Below are positions 9,601 to 17,401 of a DNA stretch of 64,000 bases, one piece after another. Each line of letters starts with the position of its first letter. The first letter of the stretch is position 1. Source of the DNA: Saprospiraceae bacterium (GTDB lineage Bacteria; Bacteroidota; Bacteroidia; Chitinophagales; Saprospiraceae); contig JAWKLJ010000001.1 of assembly GCA_041392805.1 (NCBI GenBank), forward strand, positions 2,046,001-2,110,000, written 5' to 3'. The notes under the pieces are model-generated. The model saw nothing but the letters and a program-made list of their open reading frames with translations, did not search any database and was not told the DNA's origin. The position numbers and the translations under genes are program-made.

Positions 9601-10797
9601 CCCGCCTCCTTCCGTCCCTATCCATAAATTGCCCTGCTGGTCAGCGGCCACCGCCTGCACCAAATTAGCACTTAAACCGTTGTCGATGGCCTCTTTTCTG
9701 TAATGTTTGAATTTCTTATATCCCTTTTTTAAATAGTAGACTCCCCCAAACCAGGTGCCAATCCAGATTCCACCGGTGTTATCCTGATAAAGCGTATTAA
9801 GTGTTTTAGAATTTAAGCCGCCATCTTTGTGCGTAACATTATTCACCAGGTGAAATTGCCCTGTTGCCGGGTCAAAATAATTGAGGCCTGCTCTCCCGGT
9901 GGACACCCAAATCCCTCCGTCCTTGTCTTCCAGCAAACCATTGACATAATTACTAACCAGGCTGTTGGGGTTTCCCTCTTCATACTGAAAGTGGGTCCAG
10001 GTTTGGGTAGAAAAACTATATCTCCGTAGGCCAGCATCCCGCTTGGCCACCCATAAATTGCCCTTTCTGTCTTCCATCAAGGTCATGAAAAAGGTTACCT
10101 GGTCATCCGTTTTCCCCTGAACATCATTCAATGGATTGATAAATTGTTTGTTCGTCCGGTCAAAAAGGCGTACGCCCTTTTCGGTGGCTACCCAAAGGTT
10201 GTGGCGACTATCTTCGTATAAAGCGCCTATTTCGCCCAGTAAACTGCCCTCTTTCTCTTTGGTTTGATAACGAATAAAAGTGCCTGTTTCAGGTTGGAAT
10301 TCGTGGAGCATACCCGGTGTAGACACCCACAACGCGCCCGTGTGGTCTTCGAGAATAGCCTTCACTGCCCCCAAAGCAATGCTGTTGGGGTTATCTGGAT
10401 CATGTTGGTAATGAACAAATGTTTGCTGATCGCTATTGAAATAATTCAGTGATTTTGTGGTACCTATCCAAAGCCTGTTCTGGCTATCTTCTTTGATACA
10501 GGTGATCGATTTGTGGTCAATACTGGTACTATCTAAAGGGTCGTGCTGATAAATGGTAAATTCATAACCATCGTATCGGTTCAGCCCATATTCCGTCCCA
10601 AACCACATGTAGCCCTGATGGTCTTGAAAGATGCTTTGTATATTGCCATGAGAAAGGCCATCTTCTACGGATAATTGCTTGAAATACAGGTCTTCGAGTT
10701 GTGAAAATGCGGGTATAACCAACAGCAAGGCTAAACCTAGCCCTACACTCCGGCAAAGGAAGTTGTCAGTTTTTCGTCCGCTTGTTTTCATACCCAA
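6637..10797 (-). CDS. Hybrid two-component system regulator (HTCS)
   Basis: 1386-residue one-protein signalling system. A signal peptide ends near VIPAFSQ. Residues about 35-740 carry many Reg_prop propeller repeats (G-x-[IL]-W-[IV]-G-T patterns), followed by a Y_Y_Y domain (about 750-820) and a transmembrane helix near 825-845. The histidine kinase has H867 in the SHELRSPL motif and N, G1 and G2 boxes (NLLSNAIKFT, DSGPGIA, GGFGIGLAF). A receiver domain has D1180 in ILSDVLMPEMDG. A C-terminal AraC-type HTH (SQSSLYRKLKAL, ISEIAYKVGFTDPKYF) binds DNA. In Bacteroidota such proteins sense oligosaccharides in the periplasm and activate adjacent polysaccharide utilisation genes. Flanking sulfatases suggest a sulfated-glycan signal. 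The stop overlaps the downstream sulfatase start. Confidence 0.93.
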   Translation of the reverse strand: MGMKTSGRKTDNFLCRSVGLGLALLLVIPAFSQLEDLYFKQLSVEDGLSHGNIQSIFQDHQGYMWFGTEYGLNRYDGYEFTIYQHDPLDSTSIDHKSITCIKEDSQNRLWIGTTKSLNYFNSDQQTFVHYQHDPDNPNSIALGAVKAILEDHTGALWVSTPGMLHEFQPETGTFIRYQTKEKEGSLLGEIGALYEDSRHNLWVATEKGVRLFDRTNKQFINPLNDVQGKTDDQVTFFMTLMEDRKGNLWVAKRDAGLRRYSFSTQTWTHFQYEEGNPNSLVSNYVNGLLEDKDGGIWVSTGRAGLNYFDPATGQFHLVNNVTHKDGGLNSKTLNTLYQDNTGGIWIGTWFGGVYYLKKGYKKFKHYRKEAIDNGLSANLVQAVAADQQGNLWIGTEGGGGLNFFSRKKNTFSRVQALPTDGNKHLSSLNIKSVLCSRSGQIWIGTMEGLDRYDPLSRHWTYYRNDRNDPQSIVPGFVLSLLEDAQGHIWTGIAGGGLNRLDPQTAIFTHYPYTNSSSASRYEVVNTLLEDRSGMIWVGTKEDGLKSFDPTTGKFTHYHELIPDLSINAIQEDKQGLLWIGTGGSGLKSFDRITREVTSYTQQDGLPSNLISAILEDESGRLWLSTANGISCFDPIQKTWRNYNVSDGLQGNQFAKNSACKTPAGELCFGGVNGFNLFYPNDISINNAPPPVVITDFKLFNKPLEIGAKNSPLTKHIRNTKSITLNHRQSVFSFEFAALNYTAPEKNQYAFLMENYDEEWNMSGHRRFASYTNLPPGEYTFRVKASNNDNVWNESGASIALTILPKPWLTWWAYTIYACLALGLIYLIRVYELARFNMKNELSLERLNFQKNEEVHQLKMDFFTNISHELRSPLTLILSPLESLMASGEGSPFAKRQYRYMERNVRQLLRLINQLLDFRKVELGMMKLKAAKGDVVRFTSEITQVFISLAAQKNICLICKSQPPTLEAWFDWDKMEKILFNLLSNAIKFTPEGGWVTVAVSTRTFAINGEEKAHAVIEISDSGPGIAPQKLPLIFERFYQVSPETKSKDGGFGIGLAFVKELIEMHHGQISVSSEVGKGSTFTLVLPLGNKHLLPKEIVIYSDSGKEEAVANTMMANESCTPEAAPRTVRQNLVLIVDDDADIRAYLRENLAENYDILEATNGKEAWHITQEKTPDIILSDVLMPEMDGIEYCRLVKTDRNFCHIPVILLTALSAVEHRITGVEAGADAYIPKPFNIQLVQVTIANQIEARKHLRKASQTSLLLTPKEYSPSSMDKAFLEEVIRIIDEHIDDVDFDMYDLHQAMRMSQSSLYRKLKALTDQSINEFIRNIRLSRAAELFSHTEWNISEIAYKVGFTDPKYFSTCFRKRFDMTPSLFRIKHKKKTSVQ

Positions 10798-11275
10798 AAA
10801 TTACTAAAGTTACTTCAATTATTCTATTTTTCTCCGGTATTTAAGCCTGTTGGACTTTTTACGCTTTTGGTAATCCTCTGCTTTCCAGGCTGGAAGTGGG
10901 AAAAGTGGGAAATCGGAAGGTGGAAGGTGGAAAATTGCACTTATTCCCCTGCTCGTGAACTTGTCACTTCCAAGACTACTTGTAGCTCCAGCTACATCGC
11001 TGTGCTTCAATGGCAATGTCAAGTTCAATCTCAATTTCAATGCCTCCTGTGTCGCTGGGGCTTGCCCCAAACCTCCCTTCACTTCCCCAAAAAAAACTCC
11101 AGCCAACCCTCCATTAACTCTATAACTCCATTAACTCCACGTCCAAAAAACACTGGCAATGGCAATTTCAATCAAAATCAAAATGGCAATCAAAATGCTT
11201 ACTGTGTCGCTATGGTGCTAAATTCAATAAAAACTCCAATACCTCCACACCTCCATTAACTCCACGTCCAAAAAA
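10798..11275. repeat. Repeat-rich intergenic region
   Basis: No gene is supported here. 10851-10935 is a purine-rich repeat (GGAAGTGGGAAAAGTGGGAA) whose left flank, GACGCTTTTGGTAATCC-like, is shared with 50676-50720. 11010-11060 and 11150-11210 contain short CAATGGCAAT/CAAAATCAAAAT tandem-like runs, and CCATTAACTCCACGTCCAAAA occurs at both about 11130 and 11250. The short open frames across it have no recognisable protein character. Confidence 0.5.
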
Positions 11276-12679
11276 TTACTGCGTTATCCGGATAGACAAC
11301 TGATCAGGCGTTGACCCAACCACATCAGCGCGATGATTTTCAAGCATTTTTTGCAGGGATTCCACTACTTCGGGTTTGGCCTCCGCCCGGTTAAATTTTT
11401 CCGACAAATCGGACTCTATATCATATAGTTCAGGGGCAGCCAATTCAACGGTCCGGCCATAGTTAATGGCTTCCCTTTGCTGGACATGTAATTTCCAGGC
11501 CCCGGAACGAACGCCATGTAGTTCGGCAAAGGCCCAGTAGTAAAATTCCGTTCTGGGGCTTTTGCCCTCCCCTTTTAAAGCAGGTGAAAGGTCATAGCCA
11601 TCCATTTTCCGGTCTTTGGGTACTTCGGCTCCCGCAAAAGCGGCAAAAGTATTGATGACATCCAGGGTTGAGCCCATGTCATTCACCAGGCCGGGCTGAA
11701 CAATGCCAGGGCCCCAGAATATGGTTGGCACCCGCTGTCCGCCTTCAAAGGTGGTCCCTTTTCCCGCTCGTAAGGGTCCGGCAGAGCCGCCATGCGTGTC
11801 AAAAACGAGCCAAGGTCCGTTGTCGGAGGTAAAAAGGACGATGGTGTTGTCATCCAAATGCAGATCGCGAATGGTTTGCAAGATTTGCCCGACACCGGCA
11901 TCGATTTCCTGGAGCACATCGCCATAGAGGCCCCGTTTGCTGCTGCCCACAAATGGCTCGGAAGCAAAAAGCGGGATATGGGGCAATGAATGGGCAAGAT
12001 AGAGAAAAAAGGGATGTTCTTGGTTAGCTTTGATGTATTCAACCGCCCGCTCAGTATACCTGCGGGTGATGGTCGTTTGGTCAGCGGGTCGCTCTATGAC
12101 CTTTTCCCCTTCCATCAAAGGCACATTGTAGCTCTTTATGTCAGGAAAAAAATTGGGATCCGCTTTCATCTTATGGTAGTACTGCCAGGTTCCTTCCACC
12201 GCATCCATATCATTGGAGTATGGGATGCCGAAATAGGAGTCGAAGCCCTGGGCCATTGGCAGAAATTGAGGGAGGTGGCCGAGGTGCCACTTTCCTATGG
12301 CAGCAGTGGCATAGTCTTTCTGTTTTAAAACCTCTGCTATCGTTATTTCTTCCGACAGCAATCCACTCCCGGAATCGGGGAAAAGTACGGCTCGTTCCTT
12401 GGAAGTCATCCCCGTCCGGATGGGGTACCGGCCCGTCATTAAGGCGGATCGGCTCGGCGTACAAACCGGATCGGCTACGTAAAATTGGGTCCACTTCTGC
12501 CCTTCCATCGCCATTCTATCCAGGTTTGGGGTGCTGATGGTCGGATTACCAAAACTACTGAGGTCACCATAGCCCAGGTCATCACAAAATATAATCACAA
12601 AGTTAGGGGATTTCTTTTCTTCCGCTTTTTGACACATGACCAAAAAAGGAAGCAGGAGGAACGGTAGCCATTTTTTCAT
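11276..12679 (-). CDS. Sulfatase, arylsulfatase A/GALNS-like lipoprotein
   Basis: 467-residue S1-family sulfatase. The N-terminal signal MKKWLPFLLLPFLVMC is lipoprotein-like. SPNFVIIFCDDLGYGD contains the metal-site aspartates, and C-T-P-S-R begins at residue 73, followed by SALMTGRYPIRTGM. GKWHLG and FTSDNGPW are present, and GGSAGPLRAGKGTTFEGG resembles arylsulfatase A/N-acetylgalactosamine-6-sulfatase types. It is expected to remove sulfate esters from a glycan in the envelope. It lies 478 bp upstream of the hybrid regulator and 300 bp downstream of another sulfatase, all on the same strand, so the sulfatases may be one regulon with separate transcripts. Confidence 0.87.
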   Translation of the reverse strand: MKKWLPFLLLPFLVMCQKAEEKKSPNFVIIFCDDLGYGDLSSFGNPTISTPNLDRMAMEGQKWTQFYVADPVCTPSRSALMTGRYPIRTGMTSKERAVLFPDSGSGLLSEEITIAEVLKQKDYATAAIGKWHLGHLPQFLPMAQGFDSYFGIPYSNDMDAVEGTWQYYHKMKADPNFFPDIKSYNVPLMEGEKVIERPADQTTITRRYTERAVEYIKANQEHPFFLYLAHSLPHIPLFASEPFVGSSKRGLYGDVLQEIDAGVGQILQTIRDLHLDDNTIVLFTSDNGPWLVFDTHGGSAGPLRAGKGTTFEGGQRVPTIFWGPGIVQPGLVNDMGSTLDVINTFAAFAGAEVPKDRKMDGYDLSPALKGEGKSPRTEFYYWAFAELHGVRSGAWKLHVQQREAINYGRTVELAAPELYDIESDLSEKFNRAEAKPEVVESLQKMLENHRADVVGSTPDQLSIRITQ

Positions 12680-12979
12680 ATAATTTGTTTATTTGTCTAA
12701 TAATCGGAATGCGGCCTGATAAGAACAGGTACGTTGATAAAGAGAAAAGCGTCTCCGCTGTAAATGGTAAAATAATAGACTAAACTGGAATGGTTTTTCC
12801 TTTGGCATTTTTTTCTAAAACCTGAAACCATCAGCCTTAATAAAATATTATTTGTACAAATAAACAAAAATCCATATAAATGAGGGTAGTTAGGTTATTC
12901 AAATAGGTTTGCTATTTAATCAGCAAAAGAATTTTCATAAAAAGGGACATGGCTATGGTCGTAGATGCGGTGCTAGTAC
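12680..12979. other. Intergenic region with palindromic candidate operator
   Basis: AT-rich spacer between two sulfatase genes with no gene. The only feature seen is the perfect 16-bp palindrome listed separately. Confidence 0.4.
12848..12863. promoter_or_regulatory. Perfect 16-bp palindrome, candidate operator
   Basis: TTATTTGTACAAATAA is a perfect dyad about 170 bp upstream of the minus-strand sulfatase at 12679. TTTATTTGT recurs near 12689. Its form suits a dimeric DNA-binding protein; the regulator is unknown and chance in AT-rich DNA is possible. Confidence 0.3.
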
Positions 12980-14419
12980 TTACTTTTTTTCAGGCCTTTT
13001 AAATCGATCTGGATGCTGTTGATTGTAGGCTTCATCAAAGGCAAGTCCCAAAAAAACGGCATCTTTCATCTCCGACAACCATTCTTGCCTTTTTTGTTGC
13101 ATTTTTTGGGCAAGGTCTTTCTTTGTTTTGGCTTCATTTTTTTGTTCACCAAGGTCGCCTTTTAAATCAAACAGCTCAGTTTTGTCGGGATACTGAATAA
13201 GTTTGTTATCACCAAATCGAATAGCCGTTTCTTTTCGATCAAACACTCGCCAGGCTAGCATTTCGTGTGGTAATCCCGTCTGTTCTCCCGTCAAAAAAGG
13301 TAGGAGGTTGACACCGTCCAGTGCATGCTTTAATGGTATTTTACGGTCACTTTGTGCTATTATAGTCGCAAAGATATCCAGTGAAAGCACCGCCTTTTCA
13401 TACTTGATGCCCGAGGGGATCTTTCCAGGCCAGGACATCGCGAACGGCACCCGAATGCCTCCTTCAAATAACTGTCCCTTCTTGCCGCGCAAGGGGCCAT
13501 TGTCAGATGCATTGGCCTGAATGGGACCGCCGTTATCAGATAAAAATACCACGATGGTATTGTCGTCCAGCCCAAGTGCGGCCAACTGATCCAAGACGCG
13601 TCCTACGCCGTCGTCTACCGCGCTGACCATGGCCGCATAGGTTTTGCGCTTTTTGTCTTGAATGTGCTCAAAACGCTTGAGGTATTTTTCAGTGGCTTGT
13701 AGCGGTGCATGTGGTGCATTGTAAGCCAGATAAATAAAAAAGGGATCATCCTTGTATTTTTGGATGTAATGCACTGCTTCCCGCGACAAGGCATCCGTAA
13801 GGTATTCCGTTTCTTCGACTCTTTCGGTATTGCGCAGCAGTTTGGTTTTGTAGGCTTCATATTGCGAAGTGACTTCGTATTCGTCAGCCAAGGTCCATTC
13901 CTCTGGAAAATACCGATGTCCTCCGGTTAGGAAGCCAAAGAAATCGTCAAAACCGCGAACCAGCGGGCGTTGGCTTTGGTGTGCACCCAAGTGCCATTTC
14001 CCGATAGCGGCCGACTTGTAATCGGCCAGGTGCAAGGCCTCTGCCAAGGTTTGCTCACTTAGCGGCAAGCCCATCGTTGAATCATTAGGCGCAAATAAAG
14101 GATTACGAGCAAATCCAAATCGATCCTGGTATCGGCCCGTTAGGATGCCAGCACGGCTTGGCCCGCAAGCCGCCCAGGTAACGTACCCATCGGTGAAGGT
14201 CACCCCCATGTTGGCAATGCGATCGATATTTGGCGTAGGAATATCGGTGCATCCGTTAAAGCCGACATCGGCATACCCGAGATCATCTGCCAAAATAAGT
14301 ACTAGATTGGGGGGGCGATTACCCTTAGTTCCACTGGCCGTCGTTGTCGTTTTGCAAGTGCTAAAATGCAGGCTACAAATGAACAAGCCTAAGTAATAAA
14401 AAAGCCATTTAAAACGCAT
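12980..14419 (-). CDS. Sulfatase (S1 family), exported
   Basis: 479-residue sulfatase. The N-terminus has a hydrophobic signal (FYYLGLFICSLHFSTC) that may be an atypical lipobox. PPNLVLILADDLGYAD gives the metal aspartates, and formylglycine motif C-G-P-S-R starts at residue 85, followed by AGILTGRYQ. GKWHLG is near residue 137, FGFLTGGHRYFPEEW is a distinctive loop, and VVFLSDNGGP completes the active site. It acts on sulfated glycans in the periplasm or envelope. It is the first of the five same-strand sulfatases. The subfamily cannot be assigned by eye. Confidence 0.86.
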   Translation of the reverse strand: MRFKWLFYYLGLFICSLHFSTCKTTTTASGTKGNRPPNLVLILADDLGYADVGFNGCTDIPTPNIDRIANMGVTFTDGYVTWAACGPSRAGILTGRYQDRFGFARNPLFAPNDSTMGLPLSEQTLAEALHLADYKSAAIGKWHLGAHQSQRPLVRGFDDFFGFLTGGHRYFPEEWTLADEYEVTSQYEAYKTKLLRNTERVEETEYLTDALSREAVHYIQKYKDDPFFIYLAYNAPHAPLQATEKYLKRFEHIQDKKRKTYAAMVSAVDDGVGRVLDQLAALGLDDNTIVVFLSDNGGPIQANASDNGPLRGKKGQLFEGGIRVPFAMSWPGKIPSGIKYEKAVLSLDIFATIIAQSDRKIPLKHALDGVNLLPFLTGEQTGLPHEMLAWRVFDRKETAIRFGDNKLIQYPDKTELFDLKGDLGEQKNEAKTKKDLAQKMQQKRQEWLSEMKDAVFLGLAFDEAYNQQHPDRFKRPEKK

Positions 14420-14473
14420 GATTGTTAATTTTTAGTGCCGATTTTTACTTGCTCTCCATAACATCAAACGCCA
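14420..14473. other. Spacer between sulfatase and GH16 remnant
   Basis: Short AT-rich spacer with no recognised feature. The rest of the 592-bp stretch to 15011 holds the GH16 remnant, the inserted element and a hairpin repeat. Confidence 0.4.
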
Positions 14474-14899
14474 TTATTTCATTTGATAAACCTTGACATA
14501 ATCAATTTCATACCTGGGAGGAAAGGGCGTATGGTAAGAGCATGTTTGGAGGTCACTTTTGGAGGCAAAAAGTGTCAATTTTTCGCTGAGACTAGGCGCT
14601 TTTTGAAGTTCATACCCTTCGGTACGGACGAAAAAAGTAACGAAGTATCAGCGAAAAAGGGATATTTTTAGGCCCAAAGGGTGACCTCCAAACATGCTCT
14701 AAGGGTCACCTCCATTGGTCCCGCTAATTGCCAGGTTGAATAACAAATTTTCTCCTCCCGAAGGCCATTCGTGGCCATTACCCAACATCCAGATGGTCGG
14801 CCACAAGCCTTCCTGGGTTTTGATCCTTGCCTTTATTTCGACCCGACCGTAAGTCCAGGCGTGTAATTTCAAAAAATAAATCAACTCAAATTCCTTGTG
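14474..14899 (-). pseudogene. GH16 glycoside hydrolase remnant split by MITE-like element
   Basis: On the minus strand the upstream piece (14703-14884) reads YGRVEIKARIKTQEGLWPT then IWMLGNG and EWPSGGE, the classical GH16 (laminarinase/carrageenase clan) strand before the catalytic EIDIxE. The reading then jumps directly to NLLFNLAISGTNGGDP, so the catalytic block and about 80-100 residues are deleted. A 162-bp element (14538-14699) follows. Beyond it, 14474-14534 reads PFPPRYEIDYVKVYQMK and stop, the usual GH16 C-terminus. Removing the element and one TAA duplication rejoins GGDP to YHTPFPPRY in frame. The N-terminal half is missing and replaced by a hairpin repeat. The gene cannot be functional; it suggests the sulfatase locus once included a GH16 enzyme. 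Confidence 0.8.
14538..14699. mobile_element. MITE-like element, copy 1 (162 bp)
   Basis: Terminal inverted repeats begin GAGCATGTTTGGAGGTCAC and end with the matching GTGACCTCCAAACATGCTC. The flanking trinucleotide TAA is duplicated (14535-14537 and 14700-14702). The interior is near-identical to 49746-49906, including CCCTTCGGTACGGACG. It has no coding capacity, so it is non-autonomous. TNA duplications with GAG-type ends fit an IS5-family (IS1031-like) transposase acting in trans, which is inference. Confidence 0.85.
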
Positions 14900-15007
14900 A
14901 AAATGGCGAATTGGGAAGTCGGAAACCGTAGATGGTGGGGGTTCTGAGAACTTTTCCGACTTTCAACTTCCAGACCTCCAGCCTCCCAGACTTTCGACTT
15001 CCCGCTC
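14899..15007. repeat. Purine/pyrimidine intergenic hairpin repeat
   Basis: AATTGGGAAGTCGGAAA at 14910-14927 faces TTTTCCGACTTTCAACTTCC at about 14953-14973, and more CTTCC/CTCCC runs extend to the end of the next gene. It lies exactly where the N-terminal half of the GH16 gene should be. Confidence 0.55.
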
Positions 15008-15011
15008 CCAG

Positions 15012-15980
15012 CTACCCCAACTCCGCTCCAACTCTCCTCATCAAGTCGATGGTTTTCTGGATACCGACCTCTTCTTCCAGTTCACTACCTTCATATTCGA
15101 CACCGATGTAGCCCTTATAGCCTGCATTTTTCACGATTTGAAGCATTTTTTTGAAATCGGTGTGAATCTCATTGCCATCCGCATCAAAGTCGTTTGATTT
15201 GGCACTGACGGCTTTGGCAAATGGCATCAACTCTGTCACGCCTTTATAGCGATCATATTCTTCTTCACAGGTATAATTCTCGCCTCTTTTGATACAGAAA
15301 TTACCGAAATCGGGCAAAGTACCACAGTTGGGCATATTGATCTGGCTCATCACTCCTCCCAACCAGATGCCGTTGGAAGAATAACCGCCGTGGTTTTCAA
15401 CGATGACATTCAGGCCTGCCTTAGCAGCGTATTCGCTTAAGCGGCCAAGGCCATCTACGGCCGCACTGGCAACTTCCTCTGCCGTGCCCTGCCCCGCAGC
15501 GTTCACCCGAATGGAGTGACAGCCGAAATACTTGGCCGCATCTACCCATTGATAATGGTTCTCGATCGCTTTGGTACGTTCTGCCTCATCGGTACTACCC
15601 AGGTTGCCTTCACCATCAACCATAATCAACAGGCTTTTTACGCCATGATCATCGGCTCTTTTTTTCATCTCAGCCAAATAGGCGGAATCCTTGCCTTTGT
15701 CCTTGAAAAACTGGTTGACGTACTCCATGCCATCCAAGCCGAATTCATTCCTGACTTTGGCCGCAAAGTCCAGGTTGTCCATTTTGCCCGCAAAAAGGGC
15801 TTTGTGCAGCGACCATTGCGCCAAAGAAATATTAAAAAATGCTTGTCCCATAGGTGTTTCTTCTGTTGTAGTTTGATCTGTACTTTGACTTTGTTGGTTA
15901 TTGTTGCACGCCGCAACTGACAACAAGCCTAATCCCAATGCAGCCTGACTACTTTTTTCAATGAAGGTTCTTCTTTTCAT
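15012..15980 (-). CDS. Sugar phosphate isomerase/epimerase-like TIM barrel, exported
   Basis: 322 residues. The N-terminus KRRTFIEKSSQAALGLGLL is a twin-arginine-like signal and ends in LSVAAC, a lipobox, so the folded protein is probably exported by Tat and lipid-anchored. The rest is a xylose-isomerase-like TIM barrel: FNISLAQWSLH opens the barrel, GLDGMEYVNQFF, SLLIMVDGEGNLG, HSIRVNAAG, NVIVENHGGYSS and YIGVEYEG are the strand-end motifs carrying acidic and histidine metal ligands. Proteins of this type are common beside polysaccharide or inositol catabolism genes in Bacteroidota. The substrate is unknown. A well-formed promoter lies just upstream. Confidence 0.82.
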   Translation of the reverse strand: MKRRTFIEKSSQAALGLGLLSVAACNNNQQSQSTDQTTTEETPMGQAFFNISLAQWSLHKALFAGKMDNLDFAAKVRNEFGLDGMEYVNQFFKDKGKDSAYLAEMKKRADDHGVKSLLIMVDGEGNLGSTDEAERTKAIENHYQWVDAAKYFGCHSIRVNAAGQGTAEEVASAAVDGLGRLSEYAAKAGLNVIVENHGGYSSNGIWLGGVMSQINMPNCGTLPDFGNFCIKRGENYTCEEEYDRYKGVTELMPFAKAVSAKSNDFDADGNEIHTDFKKMLQIVKNAGYKGYIGVEYEGSELEEEVGIQKTIDLMRRVGAELG

Positions 15981-16004
15981 TTTTATTGAATTGTTTTAAA
16001 ATTT

Positions 16005-16035
16005 CAAACTTAGCCTTTATCTTATCTTAACCAAA
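16005..16035 (-). promoter_or_regulatory. Bacteroidota-type promoter for the TIM-barrel gene
   Basis: On the minus strand TTTG (16032-16035) is followed after 19 bp by TAAGTTTG (16005-16012), matching the TTTG/TAnnTTTG consensus used by the Bacteroidota housekeeping sigma factor. The start codon is at 15980, about 25 bp downstream of the -7 box. Confidence 0.65.
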
Positions 16036-16141
16036 GATAAAATATCTTGCACCATTTGTGGCCTGGTAGCCAAACTAAGTTGAGGATAACCATTTCTAAA
16101 GCCTTGGTTTTAAACAAAAATGGCCGGAGAACCTAAAAAAG

Positions 16142-16172
16142 TTTGCAAACACCTATAGATGAAGTATATTTG
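16142..16172 (+). promoter_or_regulatory. Bacteroidota-type promoter for the amidase gene
   Basis: TTTG at 16142-16145, 19-bp spacer, then TATATTTG at 16165-16172, a match to the TTTG-N19-TAnnTTTG consensus. The amidase ATG is at 16199. Confidence 0.65.
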
Positions 16173-16198
16173 GAGGTACATCACCTAAAAAACAATTC

Positions 16199-17140
16199 AT
16201 GTTTAAGAAATTTTTTGAAGCCATAGGCAATCTTTTCAGCTCTCTTTTTGGCGGGGGTTCCAAGGATCCTGTAAAACCTAAGCCAAAACCGACCGACCCT
16301 ACCCCCGAAACACCTCAAGATGGCTCCGAGATCACTCCTGATACCATCATCATAGTAGCTGATGAAACAGAAAATATCCTTATTAAACCCGATGAGGTAG
16401 ATATTGAATTTGATGAAGACCTTGGCGTTGACGAGAACATCCCGGCAACCATACCGCCCGAGGAAGTGGTGACGCCCACACCAGAAGAAACCGAAAATGT
16501 AGGCGGACCTGTTGAAAATGAAAAGCCTAAGGGCCGCTATTTGTGGTGCCTGGATAATGGTCATGGTAGCTATACCAAAGGAAAAAGATCTCCTGTTTTT
16601 GATGACGGGATCACTCAATTCCTCGAATACGAATTCAATAGGGATGTAGTTCGTCGTATTGTGACCCAACTAGAAGAACACGGTATTCCTCACTATGTTG
16701 TTGTACCGGAAGAGGATGTAGACGATTTCCTAAAAGAGCGCGTCGATAGGGCGAATGCCAAAAAATCTGACATTCCCAAAGTGTTTGTTTCTGTTCATTC
16801 TAATGCCGCCCCTGCCAAATCAGCTAAAGATTGGGCCTCAGCGAGCATCAATGGCATCGAAACCTGGTATTTCCACAATAGCAAAAAAGGACAAAAAGTA
16901 GCCGCAATTTTCCAAAAACACCTCATCGACCAGACGGGACTCCACAATCGCCACCTTAAATCAAGACCAGAAAAACAATTCTACGTTTTGCGCAACACCA
17001 AAATGACAGCTGTCTTAACCGAAAATGGTTTTTACAATAATAAGGCGGAAGCGGCTAAATTGATGACCACTGAGATGCGTCAAAAAATAGCAGATGCGCA
17101 TGTGATTGCCATTATCGAAATTGAGAAAAACGGGATTTAG
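16199..17140 (+). CDS. N-acetylmuramoyl-L-alanine amidase (Amidase_3)
   Basis: 313 residues. The C-terminal 200 residues form a zinc amidase: LDNGHGS (H122), an acidic ligand in FLEYEFNRDVV (E143 or E145), VSVHSNA (H200) and the catalytic LTENGFYNN (E275). It should cleave the amide bond between N-acetylmuramic acid and L-Ala in peptidoglycan. Residues 1-20 are an amphipathic, Phe-rich segment (MFKKFFEAIGNLFSSLF) rather than a clear signal peptide. Residues about 25-110 form a Pro/Glu/Asp-rich linker. The form resembles endolysin-like amidases found singly in Bacteroidota genomes; no phage genes are near. It has its own promoter and is followed by a MITE-like element. Confidence 0.88.
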   Translation: MFKKFFEAIGNLFSSLFGGGSKDPVKPKPKPTDPTPETPQDGSEITPDTIIIVADETENILIKPDEVDIEFDEDLGVDENIPATIPPEEVVTPTPEETENVGGPVENEKPKGRYLWCLDNGHGSYTKGKRSPVFDDGITQFLEYEFNRDVVRRIVTQLEEHGIPHYVVVPEEDVDDFLKERVDRANAKKSDIPKVFVSVHSNAAPAKSAKDWASASINGIETWYFHNSKKGQKVAAIFQKHLIDQTGLHNRHLKSRPEKQFYVLRNTKMTAVLTENGFYNNKAEAAKLMTTEMRQKIADAHVIAIIEIEKNGI

Positions 17141-17145
17141 CTTCA

Positions 17146-17401
17146 GTGCTTGTTTGGAGGTAGGCTTTATTCACTGACTGGTTAATTTTTGGTGTTCATG
17201 AATCTCCCTACGGTCGATTTGGGCAGCGAAAATATTTAATTATGGGTTCTGGCGAAGCTTCCCGATGAATCGGGACAAGCTATTTTTTTGTCCATAGTGG
17301 GGCTATGGACGAAAAAATAGCTGAAGAGAGAGCTTGTGCCGATTCATCGGCATTCCATAAGTAAATATTGGCAGCCCAAGAGGCTACCGCCAAACAAGCA
17401 C
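17146..17401. mobile_element. MITE-like element, related larger form (256 bp)
   Basis: Ends GTGCTTGTTTGGAGGTAG (17146-17163) and CTACCGCCAAACAAGCAC (17384-17401) are inverted repeats with one mismatch, flanked by TCA duplications (17143-17145 and 17402-17404). The interior has nested dyads: GATGAATCGG with CCGATTCATC and TATTTTTTTGTCCATAG with CTATGGACGAAAAAATA. The ends resemble the GAGCATGTTTGGAGGTC termini of the 162-bp element. It fills most of the 328-bp gap between amidase and M4 protease. No open frame. Confidence 0.75.

Noticed and set aside
10819..11259. Overlapping open frames upstream of the hybrid regulator
   Set aside because: They run through the dispersed hairpin repeat and CAAAATCAAAAT-like runs on both strands; composition is repeat-derived.
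16199..17140. Prophage lysis module
   Set aside because: The amidase resembles an endolysin, but no holin, tail, capsid, terminase or integrase gene is near it.
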